Positions 13,720 to 21,494 of a DNA stretch of 21,850 bases are shown in pieces. The translations under genes were made by a program, and so were the position numbers. The number at the start of each line of letters is the position of its first letter. Position 1 is the stretch's first letter. Source of the DNA: Gammaproteobacteria bacterium (GTDB lineage: Bacteria; Pseudomonadota; Gammaproteobacteria; Thiohalomonadales; Thiohalomonadaceae); the NCBI GenBank assembly GCA_026193675.1, contig JAPHSO010000330.1, positions 1 to 21,850 of the forward strand, in the 5' to 3' direction. Under the pieces are notes generated by a model, which saw only the letters and a list, made by a program, of their open reading frames with translations, was not told where the DNA came from and did no database searches.

Positions 13720-14211
13720 TTAGTGGACGGTCGGGCCGCCAACACCACCGGGAGTTTGAGAAACCCCATTGGTCAGCTCATCAGCGGTCGGTTCACGTAC
13801 ATCGGTAATCTTGAGATGAAAGGTCATCGTCTTGCCGGCAAAGGGGTGGTTACCATCAAGGGTTACGGTACCGGCATCGACATGGGTCACCACAAATTTA
13901 CGTGTCTCACCACTCTCATTTGAAAACTCCGCCTCTGAACCGATCGCCTGATACTCGGGTGGTACATTCTCAATCTGATCGGTAAAGGTCAGATCGTGAT
14001 TATAGTCACCAAAACCCTCACTGGGCTCCAGAACGACCGAGGCCTCATCACCGACCTTCATACCATCAATTGCCTCATTCACCTTCTTGAACAGGCCGCT
14101 CTTCTCTCCATAGAGAAAGCTGACAGGAATATCGATTCGCTCAACCGTCTCACCGGCCTCATCTTCGATGCGATAGGTGACTGATACAACCTTATTTTCT
14201 TCTACTTGCAC
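13720..14211 (-). CDS. slyD: SlyD-type FKBP peptidyl-prolyl isomerase
   Basis: This 163-residue cytoplasmic prolyl cis-trans isomerase and chaperone belongs to the SlyD-like FKBP group. The FKBP part is split by the insert-in-flap chaperone domain, as in SlyD: N-terminal strands (1-30), GLFKKVNEAIDGMKVGDE (39-56), EPSEGFGDYN (62-71) leading into the flap (about 70-125), then the family hallmark DGNHPFAGKTMTFHLKI (119-135). The usual histidine- and cysteine-rich metal-binding C-terminal tail is absent; the protein ends in a short Gly-rich stretch (GGVGGPTVH), so a role in nickel delivery is unlikely. The start is GTG with AGGA 8 nt upstream. FkpB/SlpA is the main alternative, but the NHPFAGKTMTF motif fits SlyD better. 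It precedes glmU on the same strand with a 24-nt gap. Confidence 0.85.
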   Translation of the reverse strand: MQVEENKVVSVTYRIEDEAGETVERIDIPVSFLYGEKSGLFKKVNEAIDGMKVGDEASVVLEPSEGFGDYNHDLTFTDQIENVPPEYQAIGSEAEFSNESGETRKFVVTHVDAGTVTLDGNHPFAGKTMTFHLKITDVREPTADELTNGVSQTPGGVGGPTVH

Positions 14212-14232
14212 AACTCTTTTTCCTGTTCTTAA

Positions 14233-14261
14233 TTAATATGCTCTGCAGTGGCTGCAGACAA
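14233..14261 (-). promoter_or_regulatory. Possible promoter of the slyD-glmU-glmS unit
   Basis: On the minus strand TTGTCT (14256-14261) and TATTAA (14233-14238) are 17 bp apart, just upstream of the GTG at 14211. The -10 box is weak. Two CTGCAG words (14243-14248 and 14252-14257) form a small inverted repeat inside the spacer and could be an operator. Confidence 0.3.
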
Positions 14262-14307
14262 TAGAGAGAATTCTATACTCCCCACCCCAATTAGTTAATC
14301 TATTAAC

Positions 14308-14339
14308 GTAAAAAGGGCAGTATTAACTGCCCTTTTTAC
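14308..14339. terminator. Strong terminator at the end of the ATP synthase operon
   Basis: GTAAAAAGGGCAGT and ACTGCCCTTTTTAC form a perfect 14-bp stem with a 4-nt loop. The A5 on one arm and T5 on the other make it a symmetric, potentially bidirectional terminator. It lies about 35 bp after the atpC stop and before the slyD-glmU-glmS promoter region, so its main job is to end the atp transcript on the minus strand. Confidence 0.9.
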
Positions 14340-14373
14340 AATATATTCCGAATCAATCGGCCCTTTAGCTACT

Positions 14374-14814
14374 TCAGGATCTACCACCCTTAAGTTTTTT
14401 GCGTAGATGCTCAACCGTCCTAAGCATAGCAATCGCTTCGGCCAGCTGAGATTCAGCAGCAGCAACATCAAACTCGTCACTATTGCCGCCCTCTTGCAGG
14501 CTCTGCTCTGCTCGACGCTTAGCCTCCTGGGCCGCCTCTTCATCGACATCCTTGGCACGCAGAGCAGTGTCTGCAAGCACAGTCACAATGTGTGGCTGAA
14601 CCTCAAGAATACCTCCAGAGATGAAGTAGAACTCCTCTTCACCCCCCTCACGAATAATGCGAACCTCACCCGGTTTCAGGCGTGTGAGCATCTGTGTGTG
14701 GCGTGGGTAGATACCTACCTCACCCATCACGGCAGGGGCATGAACCTGCTCGACAGTGCCGGAGAAGATCTCCTCCTCAGCACTGACGATATTGACATGC
14801 ATGGTCATCGACAT
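14374..14814 (-). CDS. atpC: ATP synthase F1 epsilon subunit
   Basis: Epsilon is a 146-residue part of the central stalk that binds gamma and the c-ring and can inhibit ATP hydrolysis. The N-terminal beta-sandwich (1-88) opens with MSMTMHVNIVSAEEEIFSG, close to the E. coli start, and carries GEVGIYPRHTQML (31-43) and the SGGILEV segment (66-72). The C-terminal half is a helical hairpin (about 90-141), as expected for the inhibitory arm, with a short Asp/Ser-rich insertion between the helices. A GGGGA lies about 7 nt before the ATG. It is the last gene of the operon, 30 nt after atpD, and is followed by the terminator. Confidence 0.96.
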   Translation of the reverse strand: MSMTMHVNIVSAEEEIFSGTVEQVHAPAVMGEVGIYPRHTQMLTRLKPGEVRIIREGGEEEFYFISGGILEVQPHIVTVLADTALRAKDVDEEAAQEAKRRAEQSLQEGGNSDEFDVAAAESQLAEAIAMLRTVEHLRKKLKGGRS

Positions 14815-14844
14815 AAGTGTAATCCCCTAGTCTTTACCGTTGCC

Positions 14845-16221
14845 TTAAAGCGTCTTCGCCTTCTCGATTGCCTCATCAATTGAGCCAACCATATAGAAAG
14901 CCTGCTCTGGAAGATGGTCATACTCACCTGCAACAATCGCCTTAAATCCGGCAATTGAATCGGCTAGAGAGACATACTTACCGGGTGCACCGGTGAAGAC
15001 CTCAGCTACGAAGAATGGCTGTGACAGGAACTTCTGCAGTTTACGTGCACGAGATACCGTCTGCTTGTCATCTTCTGAGAGCTCATCCATACCGAGGATG
15101 GCGATGATATCTTTCAGCTCTTTATAACGCTGTAGTGTCGACTGCACAGAGCGCGCAACATTGTAATGCTCTTCACCCACAACCAGCGGATCAAGAATAC
15201 GCGAGGTCGAATCGAGTGGGTCTACCGCAGGGTATACACCCAGCTCAGCGATTTGACGAGAAAGAACCAGCGTCGCATCAAGGTGAGCAAAGGTTGTTGC
15301 AGGTGATGGGTCTGTCAGGTCATCTGCAGGTACATATACCGCCTGGAATGAGGTGATCGATCCGGTCTTGGTTGAGGTGATACGCTCCTGTAGAGCACCC
15401 ATCTCTTCCGCCAGTGTAGGCTGATAACCTACCGCAGATGGCATACGACCCAGCAGTGCAGATACCTCGGTTCCCGCAAGGGTGTAACGGTAGATGTTAT
15501 CGATAAACATCAGAACGTCACGGCCTTCGTCACGGAAGTGCTCCGCCATGGTGAGACCGGTCAGCGCGACACGCAGACGGTTTCCAGGAGGCTCATTCAT
15601 CTGACCATAAACCAGAGATACCTTATCGAGTACGCCACCCTCTGACATCTCGTGGTAGAAGTCGTTACCCTCACGAGTACGCTCACCTACACCGGCAAAT
15701 ACTGAAAAGCCTGAGTGCTCAACCGCGATGTTACGAATCAGCTCCATCAGGGTTACGGTCTTTCCAACACCGGCACCACCGAACAGTCCGATTTTTCCAC
15801 CCTTGGCGATTGGCATGACCAGGTCGATTACCTTGACACCTGTCTCCAGAATATCAACCGAAGCGGCCTGTTCCGCATAAGCAGGTGGATCACGGTGAAT
15901 CGGCATACGTTTCTGTTCGCCGATAGGACCCGCTTCATCCACCGGATTTCCCAGAACGTCCATAATACGGCCAAGAGTCTCCTGACCTACAGGAACCTGA
16001 ATTGGCGCACCGGTATTGGCAACTGTCATATCCCGCTTCAGGCCATCGGTTGAGCCCATGGCAATACCACGCACAACACCGCCTCCGAGTTGCTGCTGAA
16101 CCTCAATGGTCAGATCGATATCGTTTAATTTAAGCGCATCGTAGATCTTGGGCAGCTCTTCACGTGGAAACTGGACATCCACAACCGCACCGATAATTTG
16201 AACAATCTTTCCAGAACTCAT
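14845..16221 (-). CDS. atpD: ATP synthase F1 beta subunit (catalytic)
   Basis: Beta is the 458-residue catalytic subunit, the normal length. The P-loop is GGAGVGKT (148-155; K154, T155). Catalytic E180 and R181 sit in GERTREG, and the Walker B region is FIDNIYRYTLAG (239-250), where most relatives have FVDN. The DELSEED lever that contacts gamma reads DELSEDD (379-385), a conservative change that keeps the charge. The C-terminal LSQPFFVAEVFTG stretch is complete. All residues for catalysis are present. It lies between atpG and atpC in the standard order. Non-alternate, housekeeping-type beta: the neighbouring genes are the classical nine-gene set rather than the Na+-type N-ATPase arrangement. 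Confidence 0.98.
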   Translation of the reverse strand: MSSGKIVQIIGAVVDVQFPREELPKIYDALKLNDIDLTIEVQQQLGGGVVRGIAMGSTDGLKRDMTVANTGAPIQVPVGQETLGRIMDVLGNPVDEAGPIGEQKRMPIHRDPPAYAEQAASVDILETGVKVIDLVMPIAKGGKIGLFGGAGVGKTVTLMELIRNIAVEHSGFSVFAGVGERTREGNDFYHEMSEGGVLDKVSLVYGQMNEPPGNRLRVALTGLTMAEHFRDEGRDVLMFIDNIYRYTLAGTEVSALLGRMPSAVGYQPTLAEEMGALQERITSTKTGSITSFQAVYVPADDLTDPSPATTFAHLDATLVLSRQIAELGVYPAVDPLDSTSRILDPLVVGEEHYNVARSVQSTLQRYKELKDIIAILGMDELSEDDKQTVSRARKLQKFLSQPFFVAEVFTGAPGKYVSLADSIAGFKAIVAGEYDHLPEQAFYMVGSIDEAIEKAKTL

Positions 16222-16263
16222 TTCAGTTCCCCGTTAATCAATATTTAAATTTTCAAAAATTCT

Positions 16264-17130
16264 TTAAACCGCAGCCGCACCAGAGACAATCTCTGAAAGC
16301 TCCTGCGTAATAGCTGCCTGACGCGCCTTGTTGTAGACAAGCTCCAGGTCACTAATCAGGTCGCCGGCATTGTCGGTGGCCGCTTTCATCGCAACCATTC
16401 GAGCCGACTGCTCGCAGGCGATGTTCTCAACCACACCCTGATAAACCAGCGACTCAACATAACGCATTAGAGTCTCATCAAGCACATCTTTAGCATCAGG
16501 CTCATAGATGTAATCCCAGTGATAACCTAGATTCTCACCCTCGCTCTCATCAACCTGTAGCGGTAGCAGGTGATGTCTGGTCGGTGTTTGGGTCATGGTG
16601 TTCACAAACTCGTTATGGAGTAGGTGCAGCTGGTCGATCTCACCATTACTGAATGCATCGATCATCACCTTGATTGAACCAAGTAGATCCTCAATCTTGG
16701 GGGTATCACCGATGTGGGTCTTCTGCGACACAATCTTGCCACCGTGACGCTTGAAGAATCCTACACCCTTCTGACCAATAACACAGACATCGATCTCAAA
16801 CTCAGAGCTCATCCAGTCCTTCATCGCTAATGTCGCAGCTTTGAAAAGGTTGGTATTAAGACCACCACAAAGTCCACGATCAGTGGAGATCACAATCAGA
16901 CCAACACGCTTGACCTCACGAATCTCCATAAACGGATGTTTATACTCAGGGTGAGAATGAGCCAGGTGACTAATCACCCTTTTGATATTGTCTGCATAGG
17001 GGCGAGTTGCCGACATCCGCTCCTGCGCTTTACGCATTTTGGATGCAGCCACCATCTCCATTGCACTGGTGATCTTCTGAGTATTCTGAACACTCTTGAT
17101 CTGCGTGCGTATCTCTTTACCGATTGCCAT
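16264..17130 (-). CDS. atpG: ATP synthase F1 gamma subunit
   Basis: Gamma is the rotating central shaft; this copy has 288 residues (E. coli 287). The N-terminal helix begins MAIGKEIRTQIKSVQNTQKI, the conserved start, followed by the MEMVAASKMRKAQ motif (25-37). The central Rossmann-like part has VISTDRGLCGGLN (81-93), the family signature. The C-terminal helix contains ARMVAMKAATDNAGDLI and RQAAITQELSEIVSGAAA, which insert into the alpha3-beta3 ring and are the most conserved part. Gap to atpA 25 nt, to atpD 42 nt. Confidence 0.97.
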   Translation of the reverse strand: MAIGKEIRTQIKSVQNTQKITSAMEMVAASKMRKAQERMSATRPYADNIKRVISHLAHSHPEYKHPFMEIREVKRVGLIVISTDRGLCGGLNTNLFKAATLAMKDWMSSEFEIDVCVIGQKGVGFFKRHGGKIVSQKTHIGDTPKIEDLLGSIKVMIDAFSNGEIDQLHLLHNEFVNTMTQTPTRHHLLPLQVDESEGENLGYHWDYIYEPDAKDVLDETLMRYVESLVYQGVVENIACEQSARMVAMKAATDNAGDLISDLELVYNKARQAAITQELSEIVSGAAAV

Positions 17131-17155
17131 TTCAGATGACCCTAAATATTAACCG

Positions 17156-18697
17156 TTACCAGGTGTGGCTTTTCTTGAACTGCTCAATTGCAGCGCTCAA
17201 GTCGTTTTCAATGCTCTCGTTATACTCAGGCTTCTCATCAATCTTGCTCAGCAGATCCGCCTGCTCAGACTTCATATATGAGTGTAGCGCCATCTCAAAG
17301 TCGACCACTTTGCTCACATCAAGGTCATCAAGATATCCCTGATTGGCTGCAAACAGTGATACCGCCATCTGAGCAACGCTCAGTGGTGCATATTGCATCT
17401 GCTTCATCAGCTCGGTGACACGTTGACCACGCTCGATCTGCTTTCGAGTCTGCTCATCAAGATCTGATGCAAACTGGGCGAATGCTGCCAGCTCACGATA
17501 TTGTGCAAGGTCAAGACGGGTACCGCCGCCCAGCTTCTTAATAATCTTGGTCTGTGCTGCACCACCTACACGTGATACTGAGAGGCCCGCGTTAATCGCA
17601 GGACGAATGCCTGCGTTAAACAGGTCCGACTCAAGGAAAATCTGACCATCTGTAATCGAAATAACGTTGGTCGGTACGAATGCCGATACGTCACCCGCCT
17701 GAGTCTCAATAATTGGCAGGGCAGTCAATGAACCGGTCTTGCCTTTAACCGCACCATTGGTCGCCTTCTCAACAAACGCCTCATTTACACGAGCTGCACG
17801 CTCAAGCAGACGCGAGTGGAGATAGAAAACATCACCAGGATAGGCTTCACGACCTGGAGGACGACGCAGCAGCAGTGAAACCTGACGATAGGCCCATGCC
17901 TGTTTGGTCAGATCATCATAAACAATCAGTGCATCTTCACCCTTGTCACGGAAGTACTCACCCATCGAGCAACCAGAGTATGGTGCGATGAACTGTTCCG
18001 CTGCAGACTCAGCAGCCGTTGCTGCAACAATGATGGTGTGCTCCAGAGCACCGTGCTCTTCAAGCTTACGAACTACGCTGGCCACTGAAGATGCCTTCTG
18101 ACCAACCGCTACATAGATACACTTAACACCGGTACCCTTCTGATTGATGATGGCATCGATTGCCACCGCGGTTTTACCGGTCTGACGGTCACCGATGATC
18201 AACTCACGCTGACCACGACCCACAGGAACCATCGCATCAATCGCCTTCAGACCTGTCTGAACAGGCTCGTCTACCGATTTACGCCACAGTACACCGGGAG
18301 CAATCTTTTCAACAGGCGAAGTTTCCGTCGTCTCGATTGGACCTTTACCATCAATAGGCTGGCCCAGTGCGTTAACGACACGACCCAGAAGCGCCTCACC
18401 AACAGGAACCTCCATGATACGACCGGTACACTTCACCGCATCACCTTCAGTGATGTGCTTGTAGTCACCCAGAATTACGGCACCAACTGAATCTTGCTCA
18501 AGGTTAAGCGCCATTCCGAATGTGTTGTTTGGGAACTCAAGCATCTCGCCAGACATCGCATCGGAGAGACCATGAATACTACAGATACCGTCTGTTACAG
18601 AGACGACAGTACCTTCAGTTCGCGCTTCAGTACCCGCATCAAAGTCGGCAATTTTTTGTTTAATCAGATCACTGATTTCAGATGGATTAAGTTGCAT
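17156..18697 (-). CDS. atpA: ATP synthase F1 alpha subunit
   Basis: Alpha is the 513-residue non-catalytic nucleotide-binding subunit, identical in length to E. coli. The P-loop is GDRQTGKT (169-176). The arginine finger that reaches the beta site is R376 in SVSRVGGAAQ. The N-terminus (MQLNPSEISDLIKQKI) is the delta-binding segment. The DALIVYDDLTKQAWAYRQ and RRPPGREAYPGDVFYLHSR stretches are hallmark alpha sequences. Nothing is missing. Together with beta it forms the alpha3-beta3 hexamer facing the cytoplasm. Gap to atpH 24 nt. Confidence 0.98.
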   Translation of the reverse strand: MQLNPSEISDLIKQKIADFDAGTEARTEGTVVSVTDGICSIHGLSDAMSGEMLEFPNNTFGMALNLEQDSVGAVILGDYKHITEGDAVKCTGRIMEVPVGEALLGRVVNALGQPIDGKGPIETTETSPVEKIAPGVLWRKSVDEPVQTGLKAIDAMVPVGRGQRELIIGDRQTGKTAVAIDAIINQKGTGVKCIYVAVGQKASSVASVVRKLEEHGALEHTIIVAATAAESAAEQFIAPYSGCSMGEYFRDKGEDALIVYDDLTKQAWAYRQVSLLLRRPPGREAYPGDVFYLHSRLLERAARVNEAFVEKATNGAVKGKTGSLTALPIIETQAGDVSAFVPTNVISITDGQIFLESDLFNAGIRPAINAGLSVSRVGGAAQTKIIKKLGGGTRLDLAQYRELAAFAQFASDLDEQTRKQIERGQRVTELMKQMQYAPLSVAQMAVSLFAANQGYLDDLDVSKVVDFEMALHSYMKSEQADLLSKIDEKPEYNESIENDLSAAIEQFKKSHTW

Positions 18698-18721
18698 AAT
18701 TTTTAACCTGTAATGTTCTAC

Positions 18722-19258
18722 TTAGTGAACAAGGGAGTTTGTTAATTTCTCAAGACGATTAGCGACTGAACCATCAATCACCATATCACCGGCATGAATA
18801 ATTGCACCGCCGATGATTGACTCATCAACTTCATGGCTCAGAGTCACCTCTTTACCCAAGCGCTTAGCCAAAGCATCTATTAGCTGCTGTTGCTGTGCGT
18901 CAGAGAGTGCCGTTGCTGAAATCACATTAGCGTGAACACACTTCTCGACTTCAGCTCGCTCCTCTTCAAAGAGCTCTGCAATCTCAGGTAGCAGTAGCAG
19001 TCGACCGTTCTCTGCCAGCAGTTTAAGCATGTTGATGCCTGAATTGGGCATCGCATCACCACAAATTGCCTGCAGAAGGCCGATCATTTTAGTCGGCTCC
19101 TGCTCGGGGTCTTCCAGCAGTACTTTCAATTGAGGATCACTAGCAGCCTGTCCCAAAAGGGTGATCATGTTAGACCACGACTGTAGTTCACCCTGCTCCT
19201 GAGCCAGCGCAAAAGCGGCCTGAGCGTAGGGGCGTGCAACAGTTCTCTTTTCAGCCAT
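18722..19258 (-). CDS. atpH: ATP synthase F1 delta subunit
   Basis: Delta is the 178-residue cap of the peripheral stalk that joins the b dimer to the top of alpha3-beta3. The N-terminal six-helix domain starts with RPYAQAAFALAQEQG, typical for delta/OSCP. The C-terminal part has HANVISATALSDAQQQQLIDALAKRLGKEVTL in pieces matching the family's alpha/beta end, then VDESIIGGAIIHAGDMVIDGSV, the most conserved motif, and the LEKLTNSL helix. Length and order are standard. It is 17 nt after atpF. Confidence 0.96.
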   Translation of the reverse strand: MAEKRTVARPYAQAAFALAQEQGELQSWSNMITLLGQAASDPQLKVLLEDPEQEPTKMIGLLQAICGDAMPNSGINMLKLLAENGRLLLLPEIAELFEEERAEVEKCVHANVISATALSDAQQQQLIDALAKRLGKEVTLSHEVDESIIGGAIIHAGDMVIDGSVANRLEKLTNSLVH

Positions 19259-19275
19259 TGTCTCTAAACCTATCG

Positions 19276-19746
19276 TTAGATTTGCGCAACAAGATCTTCG
19301 AGTAGCTCGTTATGAGCCTTCTCATCGATCTCTTGCTTCAGAACGCGAGATGCACCAGCGACTGCAATCGAAACGACCTGGCCACGAAGTGCCTCTTTCG
19401 CCCGATTTATCTCCTGGTCAATCTCAGCGTTAGCTGCTGTGATCAGACGATCACCTTCTGCTTTCGCCTCGTTCTTGGCCTCTTCAACAATTTCACTAGA
19501 GCGCTTTTGCGCCTGTGCGATGATATTTGCTGCCTCATCTTTCGCTTCGCGAATCACATCTTTGGCGTGACGTTCTGCCAACTCGTGCTCCTGACGACCA
19601 CGTTCTGCCGCAGCAAGACCATCAGCGATGTTCTTTTTGCGCTCGTTGAGGGCCACCATTAGTGGAGGCCACACAAACTTCATGCAGAACCAGACGAACA
19701 GGAAGAATGAGATCGACTGACCAATTAAGGTTGCATTGATATTCAT
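19276..19746 (-). CDS. atpF: ATP synthase Fo b subunit
   Basis: This is the 156-residue peripheral-stalk subunit, the same length as in E. coli. A single N-terminal membrane helix (about 5-28, INATLIGQSISFFLFVWF) is followed by the conserved WPPLMVALNERKKNIADGL elbow. A long charged, alanine-rich helix (about 35-150) forms the dimeric stalk. There is only one b gene, so the stalk is a homodimer and not the b/b' pair of phototrophs. It is separated by 58 nt from atpE. Confidence 0.96.
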   Translation of the reverse strand: MNINATLIGQSISFFLFVWFCMKFVWPPLMVALNERKKNIADGLAAAERGRQEHELAERHAKDVIREAKDEAANIIAQAQKRSSEIVEEAKNEAKAEGDRLITAANAEIDQEINRAKEALRGQVVSIAVAGASRVLKQEIDEKAHNELLEDLVAQI

Positions 19747-19804
19747 GCCTCTATCCCGTATTCAGTTTGGTATGGAGAGTCAAATGACTCAACGATGACG
19801 TCGT

Positions 19805-20038
19805 TTAGCCCGCAACTGCGAACAGAACGTACATAGCCAGACCAACAGCGATCATTGGCACCGCGTCAACCAGACCCATAACGATGAAGAACTGGGTACG
19901 TAGCATTGGGATCAGCTCAGGCTGACGTGCTGCGCCCTCGAGAAAGCGGCCTCCGAGAATACCGATACCTACAGCAGCTCCAAGAGCTCCAAGACCCATC
20001 ATCAGTGCGCCTGCGATATACAATAGTGCTTGTTCCAT
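19805..20038 (-). CDS. atpE: ATP synthase Fo c subunit (proteolipid)
   Basis: The 77-residue two-helix subunit forms the rotor ring. Helix 1 has the glycine-rich stretch (about 15-30) for tight packing. The polar loop is RQP (38-40), which contacts gamma and epsilon. Helix 2 carries the proton carrier Asp58 in GLVDAVPMIAVG. An Asp with no Gln/Glu-Ser sodium-binding pattern points to proton coupling. It is spaced from both neighbours by about 50-60 nt, more than the rest of the operon, which is usual for the highly translated c subunit. Confidence 0.97.
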   Translation of the reverse strand: MEQALLYIAGALMMGLGALGAAVGIGILGGRFLEGAARQPELIPMLRTQFFIVMGLVDAVPMIAVGLAMYVLFAVAG

Positions 20039-20087
20039 TGTCGTTTCCTAATTTTCTAAAAGTTAAAAAGTAAAAAGTTAAATTCGT

Positions 20088-20930
20088 TTAGTGGTGCTCT
20101 TGATGCGCCATATCGAGATATACGATAGTCAGCGTCATAAAGATAAAGGCCTGCAGGGTGATAATCAGAATGTGGAAAATTGCCCATCCCAATTGAAGTA
20201 TTCCCGCAAACGAGCCCATCATCAGACCTGAGCCATACATAATGGCAATCAAGATAAAGATCATCTCACCCGCATACATATTTCCGAACAGTCGCAGTGC
20301 CAGTGAGATAGGCTTTGAAATTAGTGTAACACCCTCAAGGAAAAGGTTGATTGGCAGCGCCCACTTTCCAAAAGGTTGCAGAGTAAGTTCACCGACAAAT
20401 CCGCCAACACCTTTAATCTTGATGCTGTAGTAGAGCACCAGAGCAAATACCGCAATGGCCATACCAAAGGTGGCATTGGGATCGGTTGTCGGTACGACCT
20501 TAAGGAAGGGTAGACCAACCATGCCGGCCAGACCTGGAATCCAGTCAATGGGCACCAGATCCATCAGATTCATCAGGAAGATCCAGGCAAAGATGGTCAG
20601 TGCCAGTGGGGCCACCAGATCGTTTTTACCTGAGAAGGAGCCACGCACGCTGTCGTTGATGAAATCGACAATCATCTCAACGAAGTTCTGAGCACCCGAT
20701 GGAACACCGGTCGTCGCCTTTTTAGCAACGCGGTGGAAAAGGAAGAAGAAGATGACAGCCAGCACAACAGAGAAGCCCAAAGTGTCGAGATTGAAGGCCC
20801 AAAACCCCATCTCTTTGGCCTCTTGAGCCGTATGGGCAAGCCCCCAAGTTCCATCAGAGTGCTGACCCCAGGTCAGATTCTGAAGGTGGTGCTTAATATA
20901 GTCGGTTGAGGTGTGAATTTCGCCTGCCAT
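20088..20930 (-). CDS. atpB: ATP synthase Fo a subunit
   Basis: The a subunit forms the two proton half-channels beside the c-ring. I choose the ATG at 20930 (280 residues, MAGEIHTSTDYIKHHLQNL). The open frame extends 19 codons further upstream to 20987, but that would run into the atpI coding region, and the aligned N-terminus of the family begins here. Membrane helices occur at about 50-66, 104-124, 155-172, 205-235 and 245-272. The essential arginine is R213 in SKPISLALRLFGNMYAGE (E. coli R210). The LNLMDLVPIDW helix end and the C-terminal helix LQAFIFMTLTIVYL are conserved. Starts 4 nt after atpI. Confidence 0.96.
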   Translation of the reverse strand: MAGEIHTSTDYIKHHLQNLTWGQHSDGTWGLAHTAQEAKEMGFWAFNLDTLGFSVVLAVIFFFLFHRVAKKATTGVPSGAQNFVEMIVDFINDSVRGSFSGKNDLVAPLALTIFAWIFLMNLMDLVPIDWIPGLAGMVGLPFLKVVPTTDPNATFGMAIAVFALVLYYSIKIKGVGGFVGELTLQPFGKWALPINLFLEGVTLISKPISLALRLFGNMYAGEMIFILIAIMYGSGLMMGSFAGILQLGWAIFHILIITLQAFIFMTLTIVYLDMAHQEHH

Positions 20931-20934
20931 ATCT

Positions 20935-21306
20935 CTATCTATTACTTCTAATGCCACCAATAATGAAGAGCAACTGTCCAGCGGCAAAACCGCTTATCAG
21001 AGCTAGTGGCTCTAAACCTAAACGCAACAGCCCAAAGGCGAAAAGCGCTACCGTCATAACAAACCGTTCCAAAGCACAGCGAACGATTATTCTAAAATTT
21101 TGCCCCGCATCCTGTTGCTCAAGACGTTCGGCTCGAGCCGAGTGCCACAACAGCAGCAATGTATTGGCAATCACCATTACACCGCCGTAGAGTGCTGCCA
21201 GAAAGCCATCAATCCCACTCAATAGAGCGAATAGAAGCGCCATTCCAAGCAGCGAAACTAGCTGGTATCGCAGTTGCTGCCACAAAATAACTGACGCTCT
21301 CATCAT
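20935..21306 (-). CDS. atpI: ATP synthase subunit I
   Basis: AtpI is a small membrane protein that heads atp operons and helps assemble the c-ring; it is not part of the final enzyme and is dispensable in E. coli. This copy has 123 residues and four likely membrane helices at about 14-31, 34-54, 71-95 and 98-117. The conserved basic/acidic motif between helices 2 and 3 is present (WHSARAERLEQQDAG). Position as first gene of the operon, 4 nt before atpB, supports the call. Sequence conservation in the family is low, so the identification rests mainly on context, length and topology. The first two codons are both ATG. Confidence 0.9.
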   Translation of the reverse strand: MMRASVILWQQLRYQLVSLLGMALLFALLSGIDGFLAALYGGVMVIANTLLLLWHSARAERLEQQDAGQNFRIIVRCALERFVMTVALFAFGLLRLGLEPLALISGFAAGQLLFIIGGIRSNR

Positions 21307-21381
21307 CTATTAACGGTATGAGTTCGAAATAATTTGTGAATATTGATAGCTAACCGCCAAGGCAATTTACCAGCGGCGCGA

Positions 21382-21410
21382 AGTATATATTTTCTGCCCG
21401 TTACGGTCAA
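21382..21410 (-). promoter_or_regulatory. Sigma70 promoter of the atp operon
   Basis: On the minus strand TTGACC (21405-21410) and TATACT (21382-21387) are separated by exactly 17 bp, one mismatch each from consensus. Transcription should begin near 21375, giving a leader of about 70 nt before atpI. An AT-rich block upstream (21421-21445) is placed like an UP element, which suits a highly expressed operon. Confidence 0.75.
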
Positions 21411-21467
21411 TGATGGAGGGATAAAATTTTATTATATAAGTATAGTCAGATACTCGGATACACGATT

Positions 21468-21476
21468 TTATCCACA
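21468..21476 (+). promoter_or_regulatory. Perfect DnaA box between parB and atpI
   Basis: TTATCCACA matches the strict DnaA box consensus. A second near-match in the opposite orientation, TGTGAATAT (one mismatch), lies at 21335-21343. Between them is AT-rich DNA. The parB-atp interval is commonly near the chromosomal origin, but a full origin would need a cluster of boxes, which is not seen here. Confidence 0.45.
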
Positions 21477-21494
21477 TAAATTCAGTGGGTTAGG

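Noticed and set aside
20931..20987. N-terminal extension of atpB
   Set aside because: The extra 19 codons overlap the end of atpI, and the family N-terminus aligns from the ATG at 20930.
21307..21494. parS site next to parB
   Set aside because: I looked for TGTTTCACGTGAAACA and close variants in this interval and did not see one.
21307..21494. A complete replication origin
   Set aside because: Only one perfect DnaA box and one near-match were found; no box cluster or repeated 13-mer-like AT units are visible.
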